DNA of 5,497 bases from an uncultured Clostridia bacterium (lineage in GTDB: Bacteria > Bacillota > Clostridia > Lachnospirales > Anaerotignaceae): assembly GCA_958420075.1 (NCBI GenBank), contig CATZIM010000139.1, forward strand, positions 1 to 5,497, in the 5' to 3' direction. The notes beneath the pieces are model-generated. The model did not search any database and was not told the DNA's origin. It saw only the letters and a program-made list of their open reading frames with translations. The translations under genes and the position numbers were made by a program. Position 1 is the first letter of the stretch. The number at the start of each line of letters is the position of its first letter. Shown piece after piece: positions 1-4,143 of this stretch.

Positions 1-176
1 TTACAGAGGGTGATTTCGGGCCTTATCATGTGCCGGAAGGCTGTTATTTCATGATGGGGGATAACCGGAATAAATCTCTGGACGCAAGGTTCTGGCAGAA
101 TACCTATGTGGAAAAAGACGCCATTTTGGGTAAAGTTGTCCTGCGGTATTACAAAGGATTCAAAATCATTGATTGA
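1..176 (+). CDS. lepB: Type I signal peptidase, C-terminal fragment (5' end outside window)
   Basis: Reading frame 3 is open from the window edge to a TGA at 174-176 and encodes the last 57 residues of a type I signal peptidase, the membrane-anchored serine protease that removes Sec/Tat signal peptides on the outer face of the membrane. Visible is the conserved box E, GDNRNKSLDARFW, which supports the active site; the catalytic Ser and Lys would lie upstream and are not in view. The fragment is nearly identical to the C-terminus of the next gene: only two residues differ (Gln for Glu after the box E Trp, and Phe for Leu in the final KGFKIID). It is therefore the upstream member of a tandem pair, 23 bases before the second start, with no terminator or promoter between them, so cotranscription is likely. 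Family assignment is secure; whether the missing N-terminus is intact cannot be seen. Confidence 0.93.
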   Translation, partial: TEGDFGPYHVPEGCYFMMGDNRNKSLDARFWQNTYVEKDAILGKVVLRYYKGFKIID

Positions 177-199
177 TTTGGAAGAGGATAGAAATCGAA

Positions 200-706
200 A
201 TGAGAAAAGAAATACTTGGCTGGATAGAAACAATTGCCGTGGCGGTTTTGCTGGCATTTTTGATAAATCACTTTTTGCTGGTGAATGTATATGTGCCAAC
301 AGGCTCTATGGAAAATACGATTATGGCAGGGGACAGAAACCTTGCCTTACGTACCAGCTATTGGTTTTCTGATCCCCAGCGGGGCGATGTGGTGGTTTTT
401 GAAGCCCCGGATGATCCGGATACACTGTATGTTAAGCGTGTCATCGGCGTTGGCGGCGACACCGTAGAAGTACAGGACGGTGAAGTGCTGGTCAATGGCC
501 AGGTGCAGGACGAACCTTATATCAAAGAAATCACAGAAGGCGATTTCGGTCCTTATCATGTGCCGGAAGGCTGTTACTTCATGATGGGGGACAACCGGAA
601 TAAATCTCTGGACGCAAGGTTCTGGGAAAACACCTACGTGGAAAAAGACGCCATCTTGGGCAAAGTTGTCCTGCGGTATTACAAAGGACTCAAAATCATA
701 GATTAA
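200..706 (+). CDS. lepB: Type I signal peptidase, complete (tandem copy 2)
   Basis: Encodes a 168-residue type I signal peptidase (S26 family), which cleaves signal peptides from exported proteins at the outer membrane face. An N-terminal anchor spans about residues 9-30. Box B is PTGSME at 33-38 with catalytic Ser36; box C is RGDVVVF at 61-67; box D is YVKRVIGVGGD at 77-87 with the general base Lys79; box E is GDNRNKSLDARFW at 130-142. The length and single membrane segment fit the short Gram-positive type. The ATG at 200 is preferred over an in-frame TTG at 173, because the TTG overlaps the previous stop and would put extra charged residues before the anchor; AAGAGG at 182-187 is a usable, rather distant ribosome site. 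It follows a near-identical copy and ends before a strong hairpin. Paralogous signal peptidases are common in Gram-positives; substrate preference cannot be read here. Confidence 0.95.
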   Translation: MRKEILGWIETIAVAVLLAFLINHFLLVNVYVPTGSMENTIMAGDRNLALRTSYWFSDPQRGDVVVFEAPDDPDTLYVKRVIGVGGDTVEVQDGEVLVNGQVQDEPYIKEITEGDFGPYHVPEGCYFMMGDNRNKSLDARFWENTYVEKDAILGKVVLRYYKGLKIID

Positions 707-713
707 ACAAAAC

Positions 714-748
714 ACGGACGGTTCCCATAAAGGGACACGTCCGTTTTT
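714..748 (+). terminator. Rho-independent terminator after the signal peptidase pair
   Basis: A seven-base arm ACGGACG (714-720) pairs with CGTCCGT (738-744). The stem continues inwards through GTTCCC/GGGAC with a small bulge to a short A-rich loop, and five T follow. It sits eight bases after the stop codon of the second signal peptidase gene. The right edge overlaps the -35 region of the next promoter, so one transcription unit ends almost exactly where the next begins. Confidence 0.9.
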
Positions 749-774
749 GCTTGTTGAAAAAGCTGGAATATGAT
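747..774 (+). promoter_or_regulatory. Likely sigma-A promoter of the zinc-ribbon gene
   Basis: TTGCTT (747-752) and TATGAT (769-774) are separated by 16 bases. The -10 matches consensus at five of six positions, the -35 only at the TTG. The inferred start point near 781 gives a leader of about 35 bases containing the ribosome site AAGGAGATG (799-807). The placement directly after a terminator supports a real promoter; the weak -35 keeps this moderate. Confidence 0.5.
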
Positions 775-814
775 ACACTGGAAGCAGAGAACATCTAAAA
801 GGAGATGAAGCGAC

Positions 815-1030
815 ATGAAATGTCCTTTTTGTAATCTGGAAATGATGGAAGGCTATCTGAAAGCCGGACGGTATGTGCAGTTCCAGGAAATGGAGAACGG
901 CAGAAAAGGAAACCAGTATCTGGTAGCAAAAAGCTTTATGGGCGATGCCAAAATGGAAGGCTATCTTTGCCCTAGCTGCCGGAAAGTGATTCTGGATATC
1001 CCTCTGGTGGAAGAACCACCCAAAAGATAA
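815..1030 (+). CDS. Small zinc-ribbon protein (DUF6487-like)
   Basis: A 71-residue protein with two Cys pairs, CPFC at residues 3-6 and CPSC at 52-55, the expected four ligands of a single zinc ribbon. The pattern of an N-terminal MKCPFC, a central strand-rich stretch and a C-terminal GYLCPSCRKVILDI resembles the small DUF6487 family common in Clostridia, whose function is not known. The sequence MEGYL occurs twice (residues 11-15 and 47-51), each time encoded by the same 14 bases (845-858 and 953-966); both lie next to a Cys pair, so this may be symmetry within the ribbon or chance. The ATG at 815 has a strong ribosome site, AAGGAGATG. It is a single-gene unit with its own promoter upstream and a strong terminator 11 bases after the stop. 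A role in nucleic acid or protein binding is possible but not shown. Confidence 0.85.
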   Translation: MKCPFCNLEMMEGYLKAGRYVQFQEMENGRKGNQYLVAKSFMGDAKMEGYLCPSCRKVILDIPLVEEPPKR

Positions 1031-1041
1031 AGAGAAAAAAG

Positions 1042-1074
1042 AAAATCCCCTGTCATTTGACAGGGGATTTTTTT
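1042..1074. terminator. Bidirectional terminator between converging genes
   Basis: A perfect stem of about 13 base pairs: AAAATCCCCTGTC (1042-1054) pairs with GACAGGGGATTTT (1059-1071) around the four-base loop ATTT. A T-run follows on the + strand (to 1074), and an A-rich run precedes it (1032-1045) that becomes a U-tract on the - strand. It lies between the zinc-ribbon gene and the small membrane protein gene that ends at 1080, so it can stop transcripts from both sides. Confidence 0.93.
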
Positions 1075-1079
1075 ATATC

Positions 1080-1304
1080 TTAGAAAAATAATATAACGAT
1101 CAGGAAAATGAAAAGAAATATGCCTGCACTCAAAGACGCAATGGCGTATTTTTTCTCTCCTGCGTCCAGATATTCTTTTGCGCAGATGATTTCCCGCAGT
1201 CCCGCAAATGCCAGCAGCAGAAACAGCGCCCAAGTCATGCCCCGCAGGGCAAGGATACCGCTGATGAAAAGCAAAAGGGTCGTGCAGAATTTCAGTTGTT
1301 TCAT
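1080..1304 (-). CDS. Small membrane protein of unknown function (74 aa)
   Basis: Encodes 74 residues, almost all hydrophobic apart from a central charged loop. Residues about 6-36 form a long hydrophobic region, enough for one long or two short membrane segments broken at ALRGMTW. Residues 37-55 are polar (LREIICAKEYLDAGEKKYA), and residues 56-74 form a final hydrophobic segment that ends right at the C-terminus, LFF. The ATG at 1304 is chosen because GGAGG (1318-1314) sits nine bases before it; a longer reading from a TTG at 1319 would begin inside that ribosome site. It lies 33 bases downstream of another small membrane protein gene on the same strand and shares its promoter; the hairpin at 1042-1074 ends the unit. 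I recognise no family. The good ribosome site and operon position argue that it is real. Confidence 0.75.
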   Translation of the reverse strand: MKQLKFCTTLLLFISGILALRGMTWALFLLLAFAGLREIICAKEYLDAGEKKYAIASLSAGIFLFIFLIVILFF

Positions 1305-1337
1305 AAGAAATACCTCCAAAGTAACTTCCCCTAAAGG

Positions 1338-1622
1338 TCAATGGTCTTTTTTCCCCGCAAAAAGCAGCAGACCGTTTGCCGCAACCAAGATTACGGTATA
1401 GGCAATCAGCATGGGGAACATAGAAGGCACTACATCCAGCAGTGCTGACCAGTCCTCTGCCTGCACCCAGGATACCACCATGGCGTACTCAGAAAGAAGT
1501 GTCAGGGCAGTGAAGCCAAAAGCCGCAAATGCCATAGCTTTTGTCATGGACTTGCCGGCAAAAGCGGCGTAGCCATGGAGCCCCGTAAAAACAACGCTTG
1601 CAATACTGAAGAAAATCCACAT
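1338..1622 (-). CDS. Small membrane protein of unknown function (94 aa)
   Basis: Encodes 94 residues with three predicted membrane segments: about 2-22 (WIFFSIASVVFTGLHGYAAF), 29-51 (AMAFAAFGFTALTLLSEYAM region) and 68-90 (SMFPMLIAYTVILVAANGLLL). Short polar links join them, including VQAEDWSA around 53-60, and the tail is basic, AGKKDH. The ATG at 1622 is preferred to an upstream in-frame start at 1655, because AAGGAGG (1637-1631) is spaced eight bases from it and the longer version would add a polar stretch before the first membrane segment. It is the first gene after a very good promoter (1690-1663) and is followed by a second small membrane protein, so the two probably act or at least are made together. 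No catalytic motif was seen and I do not recognise the family. Confidence 0.78.
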   Translation of the reverse strand: MWIFFSIASVVFTGLHGYAAFAGKSMTKAMAFAAFGFTALTLLSEYAMVVSWVQAEDWSALLDVVPSMFPMLIAYTVILVAANGLLLFAGKKDH

Positions 1623-1662
1623 AAATATGACCTCCTTATAGGGGAAACGTACCATTTTTTTC

Positions 1663-1690
1663 AGTATAGCATGGCAAAGGGGGCTGTCAA
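1663..1690 (-). promoter_or_regulatory. Strong sigma-A promoter for the two small membrane proteins
   Basis: On the - strand TTGACA (1690-1685, full consensus) and TATACT (1668-1663) are 16 bases apart, and the -10 is preceded by TGC, an extended -10 signature. The inferred start near 1656 gives a leader of about 35 bases with the AAGGAGG site. The -35 lies inside an inverted repeat, CTGTCA (1684-1689) and TGACAG (1706-1711), which could bind a regulator. No terminator separates it from the aldolase gene upstream, so read-through may add to expression. Confidence 0.75.
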
Positions 1691-1736
1691 CGAAAGGGCT
1701 GAATGTGACAGAAATTCGTAAGAAAGCCGTATCTCC

Positions 1737-2510
1737 TTACCCTCTCACTTTTGCCAGAACATTCCGATATGCCTGCACCAGCACAGCCGCATCCAGACCA
1801 TAAGCCATGGCGTCAAAGCCCAGCTGGAATCCATCTGCGATGGCGTCGGGATTTACAGTGAAATAAATGCAGAACTTACCGTTTTTGTGGCAGGCTTCTA
1901 ATACCCGTTTCAGAGCAGCCTGGAAATCGGGATGGTCGAACTGTCCAGGAATGCCCATGGAAATGGAAAGGTCAAAGGGCCCAATGAAAATGCCGTCTAC
2001 CCCATCCATAGCAGCAATGGTTTCGATGTTTTCCAGACATCCCACCGTTTCACACTGGGGAATCAGCAGTGTTTCGGCATTGTTCACTGCCATGTTTACA
2101 GGTACGCTTTCGGTGGCAGGATAAGAAAATCCCCAGCAGTCTTTCCGGGTAGGGCAGAAACCACGTTTGCCCACAGGGGCATATTTGGCGTAGTCGATGA
2201 GTTCCCGCACCTGTTCTACGGTGTGTACGTCGGGAACGATGAGGCCATGGACGCCGATGTCCAGCAGTTTCAGCACCGCGGGACGGCTGATTTCACGTAC
2301 TCTTGCCAAAGGAGTTACGCCGCCAAGCTGTGCGCCGCGGACATAGTCCAGTGTGCTTTCCGCCTCAAAGGGGCCGTGTTCGTTGTCGATGATGATGAAG
2401 TCCAAGCCGGTTTTGCCCAGAGCTTCCGCTACATTTGCGCTGCCCAGTTCGAAAAATGTACCGATGGGCTGCTGATGGTTCTGAAGTTTTTCTTTCAATG
2501 TATTTTTCAT
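1737..2510 (-). CDS. HpcH/HpaI-family class II aldolase
   Basis: A 257-residue member of the HpcH/HpaI aldolase family: cytosolic, divalent-metal-dependent enzymes that cleave or form 4-hydroxy-2-oxoacids, usually releasing pyruvate or an analogue. The active-site residues known from E. coli HpaI are all visible: His45 in DNEHGPF (42-48), Arg70 in LARVRE (68-73), and metal ligands Glu154 in PQCETVG and Asp180 in GPFDLSISMG (177-186). The phosphate/loop-type GKRGFCPTR (114-122) and KLLDIGVHGLIVPDV (81-95) are also typical. The length equals that of the family. The ATG at 2510 is chosen because AAAGG (2523-2519) is eight bases upstream; a GTG at 2519 would overlap that site. The ribosome site lies across the stop codon of the preceding hydrolase gene, five bases away, so translation of the two is probably coupled. 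The substrate cannot be deduced; HHED, 2-keto-3-deoxy-sugar acids or others are all possible. Confidence 0.93.
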   Translation of the reverse strand: MKNTLKEKLQNHQQPIGTFFELGSANVAEALGKTGLDFIIIDNEHGPFEAESTLDYVRGAQLGGVTPLARVREISRPAVLKLLDIGVHGLIVPDVHTVEQVRELIDYAKYAPVGKRGFCPTRKDCWGFSYPATESVPVNMAVNNAETLLIPQCETVGCLENIETIAAMDGVDGIFIGPFDLSISMGIPGQFDHPDFQAALKRVLEACHKNGKFCIYFTVNPDAIADGFQLGFDAMAYGLDAAVLVQAYRNVLAKVRG

Positions 2511-2515
2511 CTGTA

Positions 2516-3127
2516 TCACCTTTCCAATATGGGACGCACCCAGCAGCCATCACCCGCTGCAATCCTCAGGGGCAGGCAGTACAGGCGGTATGTGCCGGCA
2601 GGTACGTCTTTCAGATTCAAGTTTTCCAATATGGGGATGTTACGCCCCAACAGTGATTTGTGAATGGGAAAATCCCCGTCCCCTTCGGGGCTTTCGTAAT
2701 CCACGCCCAAAAGGGCAATCTTCCGCTCCGCCAGATATTCGCCTGCTTCTGCTGTCAGATAGACGGGATGAGGCAGGGGATGGATGCCGTCAAAGGCTTC
2801 GTTGTCTGTGCGGAAAAGCACCCGGTCACTGGGCTGGATGTCCAGCTGCATTAGCATATCCTTTGTGATTTCTGCCGCGTCAGGCAAGTAAAAGACTTTG
2901 CATGTGCTGCAAAGCTGTTCCAAGGGAAAGGCAGCCGCGTCCATGCCTTCAGGGAAGAAATGTCTGGGAAAGTCTATATGGGTTCCCAGGTGGCTCCCCA
3001 AATGAAGCAAAGACAGGGTGCAGTCATCTCCCTTTGCCCCATCCAGCAGCACTTCCCGACAAAAAGGCGGGTCGCCAGGATAAACCATGGTTTCCGGGGA
3101 AAGGGGGAAGGAAATGTCATAAATCAT
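2516..3127 (-). CDS. Cyclase-family metal hydrolase (kynurenine formamidase-like)
   Basis: A 203-residue protein of the cyclase family (PF04199), which includes bacterial kynurenine formamidase and isatin hydrolase: small cytosolic metal enzymes that hydrolyse amide or lactam bonds. The signature HxGTHxDxPxH is present at 46-56 (HLGTHIDFPRH), giving metal ligands His46, His50 and Asp52 and catalytic His56. His156 (FPIHKSLL) and Glu168 (ILENL) match the remaining metal/active-site pair in KynB with the same spacing. The ATG at 3127 has AAGGAGG (3140-3134) before it. It begins 27 bases after the XRE regulator gene on the same strand and ends five bases before an HpcH/HpaI aldolase. No tryptophan-catabolism genes are in view, so true kynurenine formamidase activity is not supported; a hydrolase feeding the aldolase is the better inference. 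Confidence 0.92.
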   Translation of the reverse strand: MIYDISFPLSPETMVYPGDPPFCREVLLDGAKGDDCTLSLLHLGSHLGTHIDFPRHFFPEGMDAAAFPLEQLCSTCKVFYLPDAAEITKDMLMQLDIQPSDRVLFRTDNEAFDGIHPLPHPVYLTAEAGEYLAERKIALLGVDYESPEGDGDFPIHKSLLGRNIPILENLNLKDVPAGTYRLYCLPLRIAAGDGCWVRPILER

Positions 3128-3154
3128 ATGCCGCCTCCTTATTGTATCATATTT

Positions 3155-3376
3155 TCATCCGTTGCGGCGGGGATAGGGCTTTTTTTCATCCGTAAGCCCT
3201 GCCAGATAGTCCATGCTGGTGTCCAGTGCCAATGCCAGTTTTTTCAGCTGTTCAAAGGTATAATACCGTTTGCCTGTTTCCAATTTGGAGTAGTCGCTCT
3301 GGTCGATGCCTGTGAGCATCTGCATTTTAATCTGGGTAAATCCCCGTTCTTTCCGTAATTCTCGTAATCTGTTCAT
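3155..3376 (-). CDS. XRE-family helix-turn-helix regulator (small)
   Basis: Encodes 73 residues that are almost entirely one Cro/C1-type helix-turn-helix domain: LRELRKERGFTQIKMQMLTG, then IDQSDYSKLETGKRYYTFEQLKKLALAL, then TSMDYLAGLTDEKKP. The QSDYSKLETGKR stretch is the usual recognition-helix region, and the end DYLAGLTDE is typical of short Firmicutes XRE regulators. There is no sensor or peptidase domain. The ATG at 3376 has only GGTGA (3389-3385) as ribosome site; upstream in-frame starts (3382, 3418) lack one. It is divergent from a 67-residue gene; the promoter region between them holds a direct repeat (CTGACCTA) that is a plausible binding site. It is also first in line before the hydrolase-aldolase genes on the same strand, which it may control or merely precede. 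Confidence 0.87.
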   Translation of the reverse strand: MNRLRELRKERGFTQIKMQMLTGIDQSDYSKLETGKRYYTFEQLKKLALALDTSMDYLAGLTDEKKPYPRRNG

Positions 3377-3403
3377 AAACATCACCAGTTTTATTATGGC
3401 AAA

Positions 3404-3436
3404 CTGACCTATTGACATTAGGGTGTATCTGACCTA
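3404..3436. repeat. Direct repeat CTGACCTA, candidate operator
   Basis: Two exact copies of CTGACCTA lie at 3404-3411 and 3429-3436, 25 bases apart start to start. The first ends directly before the -35 hexamer of the rightward promoter, and the second overlaps the first two bases of its -10. A third, inverted and imperfect half-site, TAGGGT (3419-3424), lies between them. This arrangement around a promoter beside an XRE gene is typical of an autoregulated operator; binding itself is inferred. Confidence 0.6.
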
Positions 3437-3440
3437 AAAT
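3412..3440 (+). promoter_or_regulatory. Strong sigma-A promoter of the 67-residue gene
   Basis: TTGACA (3412-3417, full consensus) and TAAAAT (3435-3440, five of six) are separated by exactly 17 bases. The inferred start near 3447 leaves a short leader with the ribosome site AAGGCGGTG (3448-3456). Copies of CTGACCTA abut the -35 and overlap the -10, so the promoter is probably repressed by a bound protein. I found no equally convincing promoter for the leftward XRE gene; CATAAT around 3398-3393 is only a candidate -10. Confidence 0.8.
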
Positions 3441-3461
3441 AAGACAAAAGGCGGTGGAAAT

Positions 3462-3665
3462 ATGGATAAACTGGTGGAAAGTCTGCGGGTTTTGCTGGAA
3501 AATGAAAGAGATGGTGTACTGCATGTGGATAAGGAGCGGCTGCGGCAGGCGAAATACGCAGGCAGTGTGGAAGCATTGCGGAAAATATTGGACGAGGACG
3601 GATGGAGTGCGGAAAAAAAGATGGATGCAGTGCGAAAACTGCTGGATGAGGAGTTGGAAAAATGA
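3462..3665 (+). CDS. Small charged helical protein, unknown (67 aa)
   Basis: Encodes 67 residues rich in Lys, Arg, Glu and Asp, with Leu and Val in heptad-like spacing, so it should be largely helical and soluble. It has no Cys, no signal peptide and no membrane segment. Three stretches stand out: MDKLVESLRVLLENERDG, KERLRQAKYAGSVEALRKIL and SAEKKMDAVRKLLDEELEK. Evidence that it is real is a consensus promoter 22 bases upstream, a near-consensus ribosome site AAGGCGGTG with proper spacing, and a hairpin after the stop. It is divergent from an XRE regulator and shares its putative operator. I do not recognise the family. An antitoxin, a partner of the regulator, or a small adaptor are all possible, and nothing in the sequence decides between them. 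A longer overlapping frame from 3454 lacks a ribosome site. Confidence 0.72.
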   Translation: MDKLVESLRVLLENERDGVLHVDKERLRQAKYAGSVEALRKILDEDGWSAEKKMDAVRKLLDEELEK

Positions 3666-3678
3666 AAATATGTCCAAC

Positions 3679-3702
3679 GCCTCTTTTTTTTATGAGGCTT
3701 TT
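3679..3702 (+). terminator. Weak hairpin terminator with T-rich loop
   Basis: GCCTC (3679-3683) pairs with GAGGC (3694-3698) around a ten-base loop TTTTTTTTAT, followed by only four T. The stem is just five pairs and most of the T are in the loop, so termination is probably incomplete and the following DUF1858 gene may receive read-through. Confidence 0.45.
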
Positions 3703-3706
3703 GGGG

Positions 3707-3712
3707 TATAAT
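3707..3712 (+). promoter_or_regulatory. Consensus -10 box next to the DUF1858 gene
   Basis: TATAAT at 3707-3712 is a perfect -10. At the proper distance upstream lies only the T-tract (3684-3689), a poor -35. The inferred start point near 3719 would leave only about four bases before the ATG at 3723. Either the transcript is nearly leaderless or the real start codon is the ATG at 3741. Confidence 0.45.
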
Positions 3713-3722
3713 ACAAGGGAAT

Positions 3723-3923
3723 ATGCAGGTAACAAAAGATATGACAATCGGCGAACTGCTGATGATGGACAGAAGCGCAGGCGCAATCCTGATGCAGAAC
3801 GGCATGCATTGTGTAGGCTGCCCTTCCGCTGCTGGTGAAACACTGGAAGAAGCAAGCATGGTACACGGCATGGATATCGACAAACTGCTGAGCGACATCA
3901 ACGCTTATCTGGCAAGCAAATAA
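3723..3923 (+). CDS. DUF1858 / hybrid-cluster-associated redox disulfide protein
   Basis: A 66-residue protein of the DUF1858 (ScdA N-terminal-like) type, matching the small redox-disulfide proteins associated with hybrid cluster protein (TIGR03980). It begins [11 protein letters not shown], followed by an acyl-carrier-like helix. The conserved Cys pair is [10 protein letters not shown] (residues 27-36, Cys30 and Cys33), then [25 protein letters not shown]. Family members occur in anaerobes and are thought to take part in redox or metal-cluster chemistry; the exact reaction is not known. No hcp or scdA gene is in view. The start is uncertain: the ATG at 3723 gives the N-terminus usual for the family but has AAGGGA only two bases upstream, while the ATG at 3741 has AGGT ten bases upstream and loses six residues. 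A strong terminator follows eight bases after the stop. Confidence 0.9.
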   Translation: MQVTKDMTIGELLMMDRSAGAILMQNGMHCVGCPSAAGETLEEASMVHGMDIDKLLSDINAYLASK

Positions 3924-3930
3924 GACACAA

Positions 3931-3956
3931 AAAAAGAGGCTGATGCCTCTTTTTTT
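3931..3956. terminator. Strong bidirectional terminator after the DUF1858 gene
   Basis: AAAAAGAGGC (3931-3940) pairs perfectly with GCCTCTTTTT (3945-3954) around loop TGAT, with two more T. The left arm starts with a run of A, so the same hairpin also has a U-tract when read leftwards. It ends the DUF1858 transcript. Confidence 0.92.
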
Positions 3957-3966
3957 ATGTCTTGAT
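3948..3966. repeat. 19-base direct repeat, left copy
   Basis: The 19 bases from TCTTTTTTTATG to TCTTGAT are repeated exactly at 4119-4137, 171 bases to the right. Seven of the bases are a T-tract, but the following ATGTCTTGAT is not low-complexity. Each copy forms the tail of a terminator. Together they enclose the structured element at 3988-4059, as a target-site duplication or a recombined terminator copy would. Confidence 0.75.
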
Positions 3967-3987
3967 AAAAGATTAGAAGTAAAAAGA

Positions 3988-4059
3988 GCTGGTCAAGCAC
4001 TTTGCTCCGCAACGCCGCCTGCGGCGTCCCCGTAATCTTCGGGGTGCAGAGTGTCCAGC
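3988..4059. other. Predicted three-way-junction nucleic-acid structure (possible ncRNA or dispersed repeat)
   Basis: In an otherwise gene-free gap of 246 bases (3924-4169), this segment can fold completely. The outer helix is GCTGG (3988-3992) with CCAGC (4055-4059). Next, past a four-base bulge, GCACTTTGC (3997-4005) pairs with GCAGAGTGT (4046-4054), nine pairs including two G-T wobbles. Inside are two hairpins: CGCCGC-CT-GCGGCG (4013-4026) and CCCCG-TAATCTT-CGGGG (4028-4044). The stretch is more GC-rich than its flanks. A + strand reading is followed by GAAG/CTTC and six T (4064-4086), then by a full terminator at 4103-4127, so a short RNA from the + strand is conceivable. There is a TTGATA at 3962-3967 but no good -10, so a promoter is not shown. 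A palindromic dispersed repeat is an equal alternative. No known riboswitch class was recognised. Confidence 0.45.
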
Positions 4060-4102
4060 GGCAGAAGCCTTGAAACTTCGTTTTTTCCCCATGGGATTCC
4101 AT

Positions 4103-4127
4103 AAGAACCCCTAAGGGTTCTTTTTTT
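4103..4127 (+). terminator. Rightward terminator with no gene in front of it
   Basis: AAGAACCC (4103-4110) pairs with GGGTTCTT (4115-4122) around loop CTAA, and the T-tract runs to 4127. The - strand reading lacks a U-tract, so it acts rightwards. No + strand gene lies between it and the previous terminator at 3931-3956, which suggests a transcript from the structured element or a duplicated terminator. Confidence 0.75.
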
Positions 4128-4137
4128 ATGTCTTGAT
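4119..4137. repeat. 19-base direct repeat, right copy
   Basis: Exact second copy of the 19 bases at 3948-3966. Here it forms the tail of the terminator at 4103-4127. After it the sequences diverge completely (AAAAGATT on the left, TTTCCTGA on the right). Confidence 0.75.
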
Positions 4138-4143
4138 TTTCCT

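Noticed and set aside
173..199. TTG start that would lengthen the second signal peptidase by nine residues
   Set aside because: It overlaps the stop codon of the first copy, has no ribosome site and would place extra charged residues before the membrane anchor. The ATG at 200 fits the family better.
1305..1319. TTG start that would lengthen the 74-residue membrane protein by five residues
   Set aside because: The codons MEVFL are the ribosome site GGAGG and its spacer read as protein.
1932..2663. 243-codon open frame on the + strand
   Set aside because: Lies fully antisense to the aldolase and hydrolase genes, whose motifs are intact. It has no ribosome site and no recognisable domain; it is a shadow frame.
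3128..3154. Separate promoter for the hydrolase-aldolase genes based on TATGAT just before the hydrolase ribosome site
   Set aside because: The -10-like hexamer has no -35 partner at a usable distance, and the gap to the XRE gene is only 27 bases. Cotranscription with the XRE gene is simpler.
3155..3665. Toxin-antitoxin module formed by the XRE gene and the 67-residue gene
   Set aside because: Toxin-antitoxin genes are normally in one operon on the same strand, while these are divergent. The 67-residue protein shows no RelE, HigB, HipA or other toxin motif.
3973..4092. Leftward 39-codon frame beginning MGKKRSFKASAAG across the structured element
   Set aside because: No ribosome site at proper spacing. 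The Arg run comes from the GC-rich hairpin arms, and the frame is explained by the fold. If the element is a dispersed repeat this frame may be widely mis-annotated.
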